NCBI GenBank assembly: GCA_030589945.1
Contig: JAUUZN010000005.1
Location: forward strand, 1 to 54,992
Direction of reading: 5' to 3'
Length of the DNA stretch: 54,992 bases
Origin: Gammaproteobacteria bacterium
GTDB lineage: Bacteria > Pseudomonadota > Gammaproteobacteria > Enterobacterales > GCA-2746155
Of this stretch, positions 17,621 to 27,208 are shown piece by piece. Position numbers and translations under genes: made by a program. Position 1 is the stretch's first letter; each line of letters opens with the position of its first letter. Under the pieces are notes generated by a model. The model was not told where the DNA came from. It made no database searches and saw nothing but the letters and a program-made list of their open reading frames with translations.

Positions 17621-17649
17621 TTGCATATTGTTTTGTTTTGCTATTTAAT
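17621..17649 (+). promoter_or_regulatory. Candidate promoter of the TetR-RND operon
   Basis: TTGCAT (-35, 3 of 6) and TTTAAT (-10, 5 of 6) with a 17-base spacer, ending 31 bases before the TetR start codon. The -10 element lies inside the 40-bp palindrome, as expected for repression. Confidence 0.4.
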
Positions 17650-17676
17650 TAATCAATTGATTAGTTAATTAGCAAA
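17637..17676. promoter_or_regulatory. 40-bp palindromic operator before the TetR gene
   Basis: Two 20-base arms (17637-17656 and 17657-17676) are reverse complements at 18 of 20 positions, centred on TAATCAA-TTGATTA. The palindrome ends 4 bases before the TetR ATG and covers the probable -10 element. This is the usual place for autorepression by a TetR protein. It leaves no room for a Shine-Dalgarno sequence, and none is visible. Confidence 0.75.
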
Positions 17677-17680
17677 TATA

Positions 17681-18322
17681 ATGAATAGTTCTGCATCGAA
17701 AGCGACGAATCGTGGTCGTCCCATTGTTCAAGAAAAACAAGAGTCACAAAAGGCTAAACTTATGGAAGCCGCTTTGTCCCTTCTTGAAGATAAACCTATC
17801 CGTGAAATAACCATTAGAGAACTCGCAGAGCAAGCTGACGTAAATTCAGCGATGATCAGCTATTACTTTAAAAATAAAGAAGGCGTATTTATTGCACTGA
17901 TGGACAAGATATCTAATCAACTTTTTGCTCAAATGCAAAAGATGACCAAGAATCCTAATCCCCTGCGCTCGTTGATTGTCATGATGATCCAACAGTTTAA
18001 AGAAAATAAAGGCTTTGCACGTCTCATTCATGAGCAACTTATGGTCAACGAAACTCAACTTAACGATGATTTCATTAATCGATTTCCGAAGCGAATGGCT
18101 CAGGTATTGCCGAAACTGATCATGGATAACACGGCAATTACTAATAACAAGAAGGCAACTCATGCTGCCTTTTCGCTGATGATGTTAATCATCACACCCT
18201 TTATCGTTGGAGCTGTTAGAACTGTTGCATGGGGTATCAGTGATGATGAACTATACGGCCCAGACTGGGCAGAACAAATTTATTCTCTCTTTATGAGTGG
18301 ATGTGCCGAGGAGAACATTTGA
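17681..18322 (+). CDS. TetR-family transcriptional regulator of the RND efflux genes
   Basis: A 213-residue TetR-type repressor. The DNA-binding domain spans about residues 22-70, with the helix-turn-helix IRELAEQADVNSAMISYYFKNKEGVF. The C-terminal ligand-binding domain has no recognised family. It is followed by an RND adaptor gene whose ATG overlaps its TGA by one base (TGATG), so the regulator and transporter are one operon. It presumably represses its own operon through the 40-bp palindrome at 17637-17676 and is released by a pump substrate, whose identity cannot be told. Confidence 0.92.
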   Translation: MNSSASKATNRGRPIVQEKQESQKAKLMEAALSLLEDKPIREITIRELAEQADVNSAMISYYFKNKEGVFIALMDKISNQLFAQMQKMTKNPNPLRSLIVMMIQQFKENKGFARLIHEQLMVNETQLNDDFINRFPKRMAQVLPKLIMDNTAITNNKKATHAAFSLMMLIITPFIVGAVRTVAWGISDDELYGPDWAEQIYSLFMSGCAEENI

Positions 18323-19713
18323 TGCTACCGTTCAAAGAATTCATAAAAACAAAGGTCGCTTTACCAGCATTTGCAATAGCAGGGCTAGTTCTGACAGTTT
18401 TAATTATTAAAATACAACCGAGTCTAACTCATAATGAATTACAGCGTGCTGCTGTTGCGGTTAGTTATATCGATTTAAAAGAGGAGTTACTTAAACCCGA
18501 AATTATCGGTTATGGACTCGTACAGCCCGATCTCGATCTTCAAGCAAAGGCGGAAGTTACCGGCAGAGTAACTTACATGCATCCACAACTTAAAAAGGGT
18601 GAGATCTTTAAAAAAGACACACTACTCATCAAGATTGATGATAAAGATTATCAGTTACAACTCAAACAGGCTGAAGCGGATCTCATTGCATCAAAAGCCA
18701 AATTAACTGAGATGAAAATCAATATTGAAAACAATAAACTCGATCTCACCATTTCTGCTGAAAAACTGAAAGTGAGGGACAAGGAATTTGCTCGTCTTAC
18801 AAAGCTTAGGAAAAGTGGTTCTGTGTCTCAGTCGTCTCTTGAGAAGGAACGACAAAACTTATTACAACAGAAGCAAGAAATGCAACAGCTGAAAAACAAA
18901 CAAACAACCCTTCCCTCGCAACTTAAAGTTGTTGAGGCTCAAATCGATATATCGAAAGCGAAATTACAAAAGAGTCTTCGTGATTTAGAACGTACTGAGA
19001 TACGAATTCCCTTTAACGGTCGAATTAGCCAAGTTAATACCGAACAGGATCAATTTGTCGCCACCGGCGCATCATTGTTTAATGCCTTTGGTCTCGAAAA
19101 AATGGTTATCAATGCACAATTTCCTATCGACCAATTTAGATTGTTTATTAATAACTTTCGCGATATTGAACAGCCTATATCCGATGATGTCATGCCGAAT
19201 ATGACACGCTTGCTGCACTCTATGGGACTTACTGCAAGAATAGAACTAGCGGGTGGAGGATTTAATGATTGGGCTGCAAAGGTTGAACGCTTCAGTGATA
19301 ACCTAGATCCACAAACGCGGACTGTCGGTGTGGTAGTGAGTGTCTCGGGTAGTTATTCACAATTAAAACCAGGATCAAAACCTCCATTATTGGAAGGTAT
19401 GTACATGAAGATAATGTTGCAAGGTAATGCTGTAAAGGCGGTAGCAGTTCCACGATTTTCATTACACGAAAATGAACTTTACCTGATCACTCCGGATAAT
19501 AAATTAGAACGGATGTTTATTGAAACTCCTCAATACCAAGGAAATCTTGTTTTAATTCAATCAACACTAAAAGCAGGTGATAAAGTCATTACCTCAGATG
19601 TATTTCCTGCGGTCACAGGAATGAGCGTTACCCCTGTGCTTGATCAGGCTGTGAGCGATAAAATGACCCTTTGGATCAACTACGGTTTGCAGAAAAAAGG
19701 TGTGCAGAAATGA
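18322..19713 (+). CDS. RND efflux periplasmic adaptor (HlyD/MFP family)
   Basis: A 463-residue membrane fusion protein. The start at 18322 overlaps the TetR stop (TGATG) and is preceded by GAGGAG at a good distance; a frame-open ATG at 18301 is less likely. Residues about 16-36 form an N-terminal membrane anchor. Order of domains: lipoyl half-motif (AEVTGRVTYMHPQLKKGEIFKKDTLL), a long coiled-coil hairpin at about 100-215 rich in Lys, Gln and Leu, second lipoyl half (IRIPFNGRISQVN), then beta-barrel and membrane-proximal domains. It links the inner-membrane RND pump to an outer-membrane channel, which is not encoded here. It overlaps the permease by 4 bases. Confidence 0.92.
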   Translation: MLPFKEFIKTKVALPAFAIAGLVLTVLIIKIQPSLTHNELQRAAVAVSYIDLKEELLKPEIIGYGLVQPDLDLQAKAEVTGRVTYMHPQLKKGEIFKKDTLLIKIDDKDYQLQLKQAEADLIASKAKLTEMKINIENNKLDLTISAEKLKVRDKEFARLTKLRKSGSVSQSSLEKERQNLLQQKQEMQQLKNKQTTLPSQLKVVEAQIDISKAKLQKSLRDLERTEIRIPFNGRISQVNTEQDQFVATGASLFNAFGLEKMVINAQFPIDQFRLFINNFRDIEQPISDDVMPNMTRLLHSMGLTARIELAGGGFNDWAAKVERFSDNLDPQTRTVGVVVSVSGSYSQLKPGSKPPLLEGMYMKIMLQGNAVKAVAVPRFSLHENELYLITPDNKLERMFIETPQYQGNLVLIQSTLKAGDKVITSDVFPAVTGMSVTPVLDQAVSDKMTLWINYGLQKKGVQK

Positions 19714-22700
19714 TCCGATTTTTTGCGGCACATCCGACTGCTAGCAACCTGTTAATGTTGCTACTCATGGCCATTGGTTTAACAACACTTCCGGAGATTA
19801 AACGAGAAACCTTCCCAGAAGTTAAAGCCTACACTGCCGAGATCCGAGTACCCTATCCAGGAGCTGCTCCTGCGGACGTTGAGCAAGGGATTTGTTTGGT
19901 GCTCGAAGATGCTCTTGACGGGATTAGTTTTGTTGAAGAAAAAGTTTGTCAGGCTCGACAAAATATCGGACTAATGACTATTAAAATGTTCGAACAGGGT
20001 AATTTTGCTAAATTTATGGATGATGTCAATAGTGCTGTGGACAGCATTAATCAATTTCCCAAAGAAGCTGAACTTGCCACCGTTACAGAAGTCGGTCGTA
20101 CACAAAACGTTATCACCATTGCACTCACCGCTGACATTCCGAGACCAGAGTTAAAGTCACTTGCGCTTGATTTGAAACAAACACTTTTACATGATCCGAA
20201 TATTCCATTGGTCGAAATTAAAGGCTTCTCAGAACGTCAATTACTCATAGAAGTTCCTAATCATAATTTGCGTCAATTTGGTTTGAGTTTACAAGACTTG
20301 GCTAACTTGATTGGTAAACAAGACATCGACTTACCCGTTGGCTCTATAGTGACTGATTTTAGTGAAACCCAACTCAGGTTCACCGACGAACGAAGAAGCA
20401 TTAGCGATATTGCGCAATTAGTTATCATGACTGGGAAAAATGGTAATGAAGTACGGTTGGGAGATATTGCTCATATTAGTGACAATTTTGAACTTCTAGA
20501 AGATAAGGTTATCTTCAATGGCAAACCTGCAGCCTTACTTCAGATCAATAAAAATACTACTGATGACAGCTTGGTGGTACTAGATGCCGTTGAAAAATTA
20601 GTCTCCATTGAACAAATGAAATTACCCAAGGGCATTGATTTAGTATTAACACAAGATGCGACGAGTATCGTCAAAGACCGAATCAATATGCTGTTAAGCA
20701 ACGCTTGGCAAGGTCTCATATTAGTGTTCGGCGTAATGTGGTTATTCTTTACTATCCGTTATGCTTTTTGGGTCGTCATGGGGCTACCGGTCTCCTTTCT
20801 TGCCAGTTTGTACTTCCTTGGTCTATTTGGAATCTCTATTAATATGTTCTCAATGGTGGCACTGTTATTATCTTTGGGGATCTTGATGGATGATGCCATT
20901 GTTATAGCCGAGTCTATTGGTAGCCAAATCAAAAAAGGCTTATCTCCACTTGAAGCATCAATAGCAGGCACCAAAATTGTCGCCAGAGGGGTTATCTCAT
21001 CCTTTCTTACTACCTTAAGTATATTTGTTGGCCTAATATTTTTAGAAGGTAACTTGGGACAAATATTAAAGGTTATCCCAATTGTATTACTAACGGTCAT
21101 TACCGTTTCCTTGGTAGAAGCCTTTTTAATCCTTCCCCATCACTTAAACCACTCTTTGAGTCATGCCGGCAAACAGAAGCCATCTGATTTTAGAATAAAT
21201 TTTGAAATAAAATTTGGTTATTTCAGAGATCAGGTGTTGAAACTAGTTGAGCGTCTAATACAGATACGTTATGCCTTCATCGGTGGAGTTATCGCATTCT
21301 TTTTATTCTCCGTGAGCATGTTGGGTTCTGGAATATTAAAGTTTTCTGCATTTCCAAACATCGAAGGAGATATCATTCAGGCTCGTATCCTAATGCCTTC
21401 AGGAGCACCACTGTCCCAAACTGAAAGAGTCGTTGACGAACTCATTCAGGCACTTAATATGACAGAGGAAGAACTACAGGAAAATGAATCTCAAAAACTC
21501 GTTAGAGCTATTACCGTCAGTCATAATGAAAATTTAGATGCTCATGAATCAGGACCACATCTAGCAACCATTACCGTTGATCTTCTCACTGCAGAACTAC
21601 GTAACACCAAACTCCAATCCTTTGTTGATGTGTGGCGTGCCAATGTCGGTGTCATGCCTCATGTGCAATCCATATCATTTAAGGAGCCGAAAGTAGGACC
21701 CAGTGGTCAAGCCATTGATATTCGATTTATTGGTGATGACTTGGATGAACTATCCAGAGCATCCTTTGACTTGCAAAACTGGCTGGGAGGCTATCAAGGT
21801 GTCGAGAATGTGTATGATGATTTGCGTCCCGGGAAACCTGAATTTTCTATCACCTTAAAAGAAGGTGCCCTAAATCTAGGTATCGATTCACAAACTATCG
21901 CCTCACAGATGCGTGCAGCATTCCAAGGAATTAAAGTTCTGGAAACATCCGTCGGATTGGAAACATTTGAGGTGACCGTTAAGCTAACAAAAGAATCGAG
22001 GGATGAGTTTCTCGATTTTGACACCTTTCCTATTATTCACCCAATTACCAAAGCTGTGATTCCCTTATCAAGCGTTGCTAAAATTGAATCGACGCGAGGA
22101 TTTTCTCGAATCAAACGAGTTAACAATCAACGTGCAGTTACAGTGTACGGAGATATTGATGTTGATAAGAATAATACCCAACAACTTTTGGCTGACATAG
22201 AAAAAAACTGGATTCCTCAATTTGAGCAACGCTATCCCTCACTCAGCTATTCCTTTGAGGGTGAAGTTAAGAATTCAGGAACGACCCAAAAATCGATGCT
22301 TAAAACATTTATACTAGGTCTCTTCGGCGTATTTATTCTTTTGTCCTTCCAGTTCAAGAGCTATGTAGAACCCCTTATAGTACTGGTAGCAATTCCACTA
22401 GCAATGATGGGTGTTGTGTGGGGGCATTTGATCATGGGATTGCAATTCACCATGCCATCGATGATGGGATTTGTATCTCTTGCAGGTATTGTGGTGAATG
22501 ATTCAATCTTATTGGTCGAGTTCGTAAAAAAACGAGTTGCCGAAGGATATAATGTTCATGACGCTGCAGCTAAGGCCAGCCATGATCGCTTTCGTGCGGT
22601 ACTGTTGACCTCAGTCACTACAATCGCTGGCATGACCCCTCTTTTGTTCGAAACGAGTCTACAGGCGCAAATAATGATACCTCTGGCTACAAGTATCGTC

Positions 22701-22841
22701 TTCGGAATAGCAACATCGACGCTATTGGTTATTTTTGTTATCCCTAGTCTCTATGCAATATTGGAAGACTTTGGTTTGGCTAAAGCAACGTTACACGCCA
22801 AAGAAGCGCAAAATTCCAATCTAGTATCATCAAATAACTGA
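19710..22841 (+). CDS. RND-family efflux permease
   Basis: A 1043-residue inner-membrane RND transporter starting MIRFFAAHPTASNLLML. The chosen ATG overlaps the adaptor's TGA (ATGA); a frame-open ATG 39 bases upstream lies inside the adaptor and is rejected. The typical layout is seen: first helix, large periplasmic loop, helices 2-6 with LGILMDDAIVIAESIG (the TM4 acidic pair for proton relay), second periplasmic loop, and helices 8-12 with GIVVNDSILLVEFVKKR. It uses the proton gradient to export substrates. It is closer to the HAE-like group with short adaptors than to CusA heavy-metal pumps, in my reading, so the substrate is open. The cytochrome c gene follows 36 bases later. Confidence 0.93.
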   Translation: MIRFFAAHPTASNLLMLLLMAIGLTTLPEIKRETFPEVKAYTAEIRVPYPGAAPADVEQGICLVLEDALDGISFVEEKVCQARQNIGLMTIKMFEQGNFAKFMDDVNSAVDSINQFPKEAELATVTEVGRTQNVITIALTADIPRPELKSLALDLKQTLLHDPNIPLVEIKGFSERQLLIEVPNHNLRQFGLSLQDLANLIGKQDIDLPVGSIVTDFSETQLRFTDERRSISDIAQLVIMTGKNGNEVRLGDIAHISDNFELLEDKVIFNGKPAALLQINKNTTDDSLVVLDAVEKLVSIEQMKLPKGIDLVLTQDATSIVKDRINMLLSNAWQGLILVFGVMWLFFTIRYAFWVVMGLPVSFLASLYFLGLFGISINMFSMVALLLSLGILMDDAIVIAESIGSQIKKGLSPLEASIAGTKIVARGVISSFLTTLSIFVGLIFLEGNLGQILKVIPIVLLTVITVSLVEAFLILPHHLNHSLSHAGKQKPSDFRINFEIKFGYFRDQVLKLVERLIQIRYAFIGGVIAFFLFSVSMLGSGILKFSAFPNIEGDIIQARILMPSGAPLSQTERVVDELIQALNMTEEELQENESQKLVRAITVSHNENLDAHESGPHLATITVDLLTAELRNTKLQSFVDVWRANVGVMPHVQSISFKEPKVGPSGQAIDIRFIGDDLDELSRASFDLQNWLGGYQGVENVYDDLRPGKPEFSITLKEGALNLGIDSQTIASQMRAAFQGIKVLETSVGLETFEVTVKLTKESRDEFLDFDTFPIIHPITKAVIPLSSVAKIESTRGFSRIKRVNNQRAVTVYGDIDVDKNNTQQLLADIEKNWIPQFEQRYPSLSYSFEGEVKNSGTTQKSMLKTFILGLFGVFILLSFQFKSYVEPLIVLVAIPLAMMGVVWGHLIMGLQFTMPSMMGFVSLAGIVVNDSILLVEFVKKRVAEGYNVHDAAAKASHDRFRAVLLTSVTTIAGMTPLLFETSLQAQIMIPLATSIVFGIATSTLLVIFVIPSLYAILEDFGLAKATLHAKEAQNSNLVSSNN

Positions 22842-22877
22842 CTTAATTAAATTTTATATTAACTAAAAGGCACAAAT

Positions 22878-23318
22878 ATGAATCACTGTAAAAAACTTGG
22901 TATGGCTGCTTTACTACTCTCCTCCAGTCTAATGGCTGAAGAGGTCAGTAAAGATGTCAGCAAAGCGGATGACTTAAAAACGATTATGAAGGGCTTACTC
23001 ACTGAAACCCTTAAATTGACCGAAGGAATTATTCAAACCGATTATCTGATGATTGAAAAATCAGCAAACAAAATTGCCAATCACCCTCCTGCAAATATGG
23101 CCACTAGAAAGAAACTGGCCAAAGAATTTGGTCCTGAAATGTTAAAGTTTAAAAACTTTGATTCAATAGTACATACCTCTGCTCTTGATATATTGGAAGC
23201 AAGTAAAGAACAAGATATGGTGAAAATAATAGGGGACTATCAAAAAATAGTCCAAGGCTGTCAAGATTGTCACAGCGTTTTCAGAGAGCGAGCCGTTGAA
23301 ATATTAAGTAAAAACTAG
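22878..23318 (+). CDS. Class II cytochrome c (cytochrome c'-like)
   Basis: A 146-residue periplasmic protein. A signal peptide ends near SLMA (residue 20), and the single haem motif CQDCH is near the C-terminus (residues 128-132), as in four-helix class II cytochromes. The body is helical with MKGLLTETLKLTEGII and NHPPANMATRKKL. It lies 36 bases after the RND permease on the same strand and may be cotranscribed. Class II cytochromes carry electrons or bind NO; no axial ligand can be assigned with certainty. The length fits the family. Confidence 0.88.
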   Translation: MNHCKKLGMAALLLSSSLMAEEVSKDVSKADDLKTIMKGLLTETLKLTEGIIQTDYLMIEKSANKIANHPPANMATRKKLAKEFGPEMLKFKNFDSIVHTSALDILEASKEQDMVKIIGDYQKIVQGCQDCHSVFRERAVEILSKN

Positions 23319-23333
23319 ACGCGCTTACATACG

Positions 23334-23361
23334 AACACTTTCCTCAAAAGAGGAGAGTGTT
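23334..23361. terminator. Hairpin between convergent genes, possible terminator
   Basis: Stem AACACTTTCCTC / GAGGAGAGTGTT (12 positions, one G-U) with an AAAA loop, between the cytochrome stop (23318) and the convergent DUF445 stop (23375). The T tract after it is poor on both strands, so termination is probable but not certain. Confidence 0.5.
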
Positions 23362-23374
23362 ACTTTAGATAAAA

Positions 23375-24082
23375 TCAAAGATTAATCAGAGTGGTTAAAT
23401 AACCTATAACCCCACCGAACACACCACCCCAAACTACTAACCAACCCAGATGCTTCTTAATCATCTCTTGGACGATTTCTTTTACCATCTGAGGCGTTAA
23501 TTCTTCAAGGCGGGTAGTGATGATTGTAGACACTTTAGATTTAATATCTGATAACACTTCAGGCTGTTCAATTTCAGATTTTAATAACTCGGCGAATTCT
23601 TCAGTTTTTGTCATCGCAACCAGTGAGGATTTCATCTTCTCAATAAAGGGTTCCCTTAGAGGCATTAGCGCTTCTTGTCCACCCATCATTCCAAGCATGC
23701 CACCAAATGATGATTTCATGATCACATCAACTAAATCATCAAAGGCTGGAGAAAGGTCGACCTTCTCAATCACCGGAGCCAAATGTAGATCGGGTTGAAT
23801 ACCACCACTTGAGCTTAAAAATTTATCGATATTTTCATCGGTAAAGAACTGGTCCATCATCATCGATTGAATAGCTGCTTTAAACTCTTCAAATCGCGCA
23901 GGAATAACACCTGAACCATAAAGGCCTGGTACCTTCTCAAAAAGCATGTGAATGGCTAGCCAATTGGTAATAGCACCAGAGAATGCAAACATACCAACGG
24001 TTAATATTATTTCTTGCTTCTGCGTATATCCAATGAGGATTAACAACAATCCAATAAAGTTAGTAATGATACTTTTATTCAT
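23375..24082 (-). CDS. DUF445 membrane protein
   Basis: A 235-residue inner-membrane protein of the DUF445 family. The N-terminus has two hydrophobic segments (about 5-38) and the family motif FSGAITNWLAIHMLFEKVPGLYGSGVIPARF; a long helical, probably cytoplasmic or periplasmic, domain follows; a last hydrophobic segment lies at the C-terminus (WLVVWGGVFGGVIGYLTTLI). Function in the family is unknown. It stands alone, convergent with the cytochrome gene, and is separated from rplQ by a clear terminator. Confidence 0.88.
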   Translation of the reverse strand: MNKSIITNFIGLLLILIGYTQKQEIILTVGMFAFSGAITNWLAIHMLFEKVPGLYGSGVIPARFEEFKAAIQSMMMDQFFTDENIDKFLSSSGGIQPDLHLAPVIEKVDLSPAFDDLVDVIMKSSFGGMLGMMGGQEALMPLREPFIEKMKSSLVAMTKTEEFAELLKSEIEQPEVLSDIKSKVSTIITTRLEELTPQMVKEIVQEMIKKHLGWLVVWGGVFGGVIGYLTTLINL

Positions 24083-24140
24083 GCTCGCTTCCAGTTAATA
24101 CGTTCTATTAATGACTCATAATGAGCTAACTATAACCCAT

Positions 24141-24169
24141 AAAAAAACCGAGATAAACTCGGCTTTTTT
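24141..24169 (-). terminator. Terminator of the alpha operon, after rplQ
   Basis: On the minus strand GCCGAG-TTTAT-CTCGGT is followed by a run of T, and A residues precede it. It lies 28 bases beyond the rplQ stop and ends the long minus-strand ribosomal cluster. It could also act in the other direction. Confidence 0.88.
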
Positions 24170-24196
24170 GATACCTGAAAAAGATTATAACTTGCT

Positions 24197-24601
24197 TTAA
24201 CTTTCAGTTACTTCTTCTTCATCATCTTCAATTTCTTCAACGATTGGACGATCAACCAACTCGACAATTGCCATGGGTGCTTTATCGCCGGTGCGAAGTC
24301 CACACTTAAGAATTCTTAAGTATCCACCTGGACGTTCAACATAACGAGGTCCAAGATCTGCAAACAATTTACCAACTGCAGCATCACTTCTTAATCGTGA
24401 AAATGCTAGACGTCTGTTAGCTACACTATCAACTTTTGCGAGAGTGATCAGAGGTTCAGCAACTTTACGCAGCTCTTTTGCCTTTGGTACAGTCGTTTTA
24501 ATTACTTCGTGTTCAAACAACGAAGCTGACATATTTCTGAACATTGCTTTACGGTGTGAACTGTTTCTATTCAGTTTACGACCACTTTTACGATGACGCA
24601 T
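24197..24601 (-). CDS. rplQ: 50S ribosomal protein L17
   Basis: A 134-residue L17 with the family opening [20 protein letters not shown] and the segment [20 protein letters not shown]; a Glu-rich C-terminal tail ([14 protein letters not shown]) is longer than in E. coli. L17 binds 23S rRNA near the tunnel exit and lines the large subunit surface. It is the last gene of the rpsM-rpsK-rpsD-rpoA-rplQ group; the terminator is just downstream. Confidence 0.98.
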   Translation of the reverse strand: MRHRKSGRKLNRNSSHRKAMFRNMSASLFEHEVIKTTVPKAKELRKVAEPLITLAKVDSVANRRLAFSRLRSDAAVGKLFADLGPRYVERPGGYLRILKCGLRTGDKAPMAIVELVDRPIVEEIEDDEEEVTES

Positions 24602-24659
24602 GATCCTATCCTTTCAATTAAACTCTTAATAGAGTCCAAATTTAATATTAATGTTTGGT

Positions 24660-25649
24660 TTAGTCGTTTTCTAAAATACTAGCGGGTGGCCAGTTTTCTA
24701 GACGAAGACCCAGTGATAATCCACGAGAAGCTAGAACGTCTTTAATTTCTGTTAGAGACTTCTTACCTAAGTTCGGAGTCTTTAAAAGTTCTACTTCAGT
24801 GCGTTGGATCAAATCACCAATGTAATGAATGTTTTCAGTTTTTAAGCAGTTCGCTGAACGTACTGTTAATTCTAAATCATCAACAGGACGTAGAAGCATT
24901 GGATCTACTTCTGGCTCAACTTCTTCTGGCTCAATATCACTTTCATCTTTCAAGTCAACAAAGGCTGAAAGTTGTTCTTGTAATATTGTAGCAGCTCTAC
25001 GAATAGCTTCTTCTGGCTCAATAGTGCCATTAGTTTCTACTTCTAAGATAAGCTTGTCTAAGTTTGTGCGCTGTTCAACACGAGCTGAATCAACCGTATA
25101 AGCAACCGTACGCATTGGGCTATAAGAAGCATCAATTTGTAAACGACCTATTGGCTGATCTTCACCTTCTGGAAAACGACGGCTGTTAGCTGCTTCATAA
25201 CCGCGACCACGGCGGATATGAATGTTCATGCTAATGCTACTGTTGTTATTCAAGTTACAAATAACATGCTCAGGATTTACAACGGTAACGCCTGATAATT
25301 CTGTAATGTCACTTGCTAGGACAGGTCCTGTGCCTTTCTTCTGTAGAGTAAGGTAAACCTCGTCCTTGTCTTCAAGGATAACGAATAAGTTCTTTAAGTT
25401 AAGAAGAATGTCGATAACATCTTCTTGAACGCCTTCGATGGTTGTGTACTCATGGAGTACGCCATCAATTTCAACATCTACTACAGCACAACCAGGCATA
25501 GATGACAAAAGAATACGACGAAGTGCATTGCCTAAAGTATGTCCAAAACCACGTTCAAATGGCTCTAGTACAACTTTAGCATTTGTAGCACCCTGACTTT
25601 CGACCTTAATTTGACGTGGTCTTAAGAATTCTATTTCTGAACCCTGCAT
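24660..25649 (-). CDS. rpoA: RNA polymerase alpha subunit
   Basis: The alpha subunit, 329 residues from the ATG at 25649 ([13 protein letters not shown], matching the E. coli start MQGSV). GAGAGGA precedes this ATG; the frame extends to a TTG five codons earlier but that is not needed. The N-terminal domain has the assembly motif [23 protein letters not shown]; an acidic linker (about 240-255) leads to the C-terminal domain with [21 protein letters not shown] and [11 protein letters not shown], which binds UP elements and activators. Normal length and no abnormal residues. Confidence 0.98.
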   Translation of the reverse strand: MQGSEIEFLRPRQIKVESQGATNAKVVLEPFERGFGHTLGNALRRILLSSMPGCAVVDVEIDGVLHEYTTIEGVQEDVIDILLNLKNLFVILEDKDEVYLTLQKKGTGPVLASDITELSGVTVVNPEHVICNLNNNSSISMNIHIRRGRGYEAANSRRFPEGEDQPIGRLQIDASYSPMRTVAYTVDSARVEQRTNLDKLILEVETNGTIEPEEAIRRAATILQEQLSAFVDLKDESDIEPEEVEPEVDPMLLRPVDDLELTVRSANCLKTENIHYIGDLIQRTEVELLKTPNLGKKSLTEIKDVLASRGLSLGLRLENWPPASILEND

Positions 25650-25719
25650 ATTTAATCCTCTCAAGATTTATTCTGATTCTCATTAAACGTAAATTTAAAA
25701 AGAACCACTTGATGTTTAG

Positions 25720-26340
25720 TTACTTGGAGTACAGCTCCACGATAAGGTTTTCATTTATTTCACTTGGAAGATCAGATCTTTCTGGTAAAGATTTGAAAAT
25801 ACCTTCCATTTTAGTTTCATCAACTTCAATCCATACCGGAGCTTCACGTTGCTGTGATAACTCAATGGCTGCTTTGATACGTGCTTGTTTTTTTGATTTT
25901 TCACGTACTGCTACAACATCTTCTGGCTTAACGAGGTAAGAAGCGATATTGACTGCTTTACCATTAATTAAGATAGCCTTATGTGCTACTAGCTGACGAG
26001 ATTCTGAGCGTGTAGCTCCAAAACCCATGCGATACACTACGTTATCAAGGCGTCTTTCTAGAAGTTGTAGAAGGTTCTCACCTGTTGCACCCTTTAAACG
26101 AGCAGCCTCTTTGTAATAGTTACGGAATTGCTTTTCAAGAACGCCATAAATGCGACGTACTTTTTGCTTTTCACGTAGTTGAATACCATAGTCTGATAAA
26201 CGAGTACGCTGCTGGCCATGCATGCCAGGAGGCGTATCCATTTTACATTTGGTTTCAATCGCACGGACGCCACTTTTGTGGAACAAATCTGTTCCTTCGC
26301 GACGTGCTAATTTTAATTTTGGTCCAATATATCTTGCCAT
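25720..26340 (-). CDS. rpsD: 30S ribosomal protein S4
   Basis: A 206-residue S4, the length of the E. coli protein. It has the start [20 protein letters not shown] and the S4 RNA-binding domain ([37 protein letters not shown]). S4 is a primary 16S rRNA binder and an assembly starter; in E. coli it also represses translation of this operon. No zinc-type CxxC motifs are present (Zn-free form). Confidence 0.98.
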   Translation of the reverse strand: MARYIGPKLKLARREGTDLFHKSGVRAIETKCKMDTPPGMHGQQRTRLSDYGIQLREKQKVRRIYGVLEKQFRNYYKEAARLKGATGENLLQLLERRLDNVVYRMGFGATRSESRQLVAHKAILINGKAVNIASYLVKPEDVVAVREKSKKQARIKAAIELSQQREAPVWIEVDETKMEGIFKSLPERSDLPSEINENLIVELYSK

Positions 26341-26366
26341 TATCTATCTCTACCCTTAACTCGGTT

Positions 26367-26756
26367 TTACACGCGACGCTTTTTAGGCGGGCGACAACCA
26401 TTATGAGGAATTGGTGTCACATCTGTGATGTTAGTTATTTTAAAACCTGCAGCGTTGAGTGCTCTTACAGCTGACTCACGTCCAGGTCCCGGACCCTTGA
26501 CGAATACTTCCATATTCTTCATGCCCATTTCTTTTACAGTTGTCGCTGCACGATCTGCTGCAACCTGTGCGGCAAATGGTGTGCTCTTACGAGAACCACG
26601 AAAACCAGAACCACCCGCTGTTGCCCAAGCAAGTGCATTGCCTTGACGATCAGTAATAGTTACGATTGTATTGTTAAAGGATGCGTGGATGTGCGCCATG
26701 CCATCTACTACATGCTTTTTTACGCGTTTACGTACACGAGTCGGTTTGTTAGCCAT
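26367..26756 (-). CDS. rpsK: 30S ribosomal protein S11
   Basis: A 129-residue S11 with [33 protein letters not shown] and the conserved end [10 protein letters not shown]. It sits in the 30S platform and touches the mRNA near the Shine-Dalgarno helix. It is 26 bases upstream of rpsD in the alpha operon. The length equals that of E. coli S11. Confidence 0.98.
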   Translation of the reverse strand: MANKPTRVRKRVKKHVVDGMAHIHASFNNTIVTITDRQGNALAWATAGGSGFRGSRKSTPFAAQVAADRAATTVKEMGMKNMEVFVKGPGPGRESAVRALNAAGFKITNITDVTPIPHNGCRPPKKRRV

Positions 26757-26783
26757 ATGAGCTTATTCCCGGTTTCTATTAAT

Positions 26784-27140
26784 CTATCTTTTAATGGCTT
26801 TACGCGGACCCTTTCGAGTACGTGCATTGGTTTTCGTGCGTTGTCCGCGAAGTGGTAAACCACGACGATGACGGATACCACGATAACAACCAAGATCCAT
26901 TAAGCGTTTAATATTCATGGAAACTTCACGACGAAGATCACCTTCCACATTGTTTTTTGCTACTTCTGAACGAAGGCTTTCTACTTCACCTTCACTCAAA
27001 TCTCTGATTTTACGGCTTGGCTCTACTCCAGATGCAGCACATATTTTTTGTGCAGTGGAATTTCCAATTCCATAAATGGAAGTTAAAGCAATTACGGTAT
27101 GTTTATTTACCGGAACGTTAATGCCTGCAATACGGGCCAT
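26784..27140 (-). CDS. rpsM: 30S ribosomal protein S13
   Basis: A 118-residue S13 beginning [26 protein letters not shown] with the C-terminal [22 protein letters not shown] tail that contacts P-site tRNA. AGGAGAC stands upstream of the ATG. It is the first gene of the alpha group here. A perfect TATAAT lies 22 bases before the ATG and a terminator-like hairpin further upstream, so it may be transcribed separately from secY. Confidence 0.98.
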   Translation of the reverse strand: MARIAGINVPVNKHTVIALTSIYGIGNSTAQKICAASGVEPSRKIRDLSEGEVESLRSEVAKNNVEGDLRREVSMNIKRLMDLGCYRGIRHRRGLPLRGQRTKTNARTRKGPRKAIKR

Positions 27141-27161
27141 TAAACAGTCTCCTAAAAACTC

Positions 27162-27167
27162 ATTATA
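27162..27167 (-). promoter_or_regulatory. Candidate -10 element ahead of rpsM
   Basis: Perfect TATAAT on the minus strand, 22 bases before the S13 start codon; the -35 region is weak (about 3 of 6 matches at usual spacing). Together with the hairpin at 27184-27208 it suggests an independent promoter for the rpsM-rplQ group. Confidence 0.4.
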
Positions 27168-27183
27168 ATATTTTGTTGCCCAC

Positions 27184-27208
27184 TAAAAAGGCGCGCTAGA
27201 TTAACGCG
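27184..27208 (-). terminator. Terminator-like hairpin after secY
   Basis: On the minus strand the stem CGCGTTA / TAGCGCG (7 pairs, one G-U) with an ATC loop is followed by CCTTTTT. It lies 107 bases after the secY stop, where rpmJ is usually found. Its position suggests it ends or attenuates the spc operon. Confidence 0.55.
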
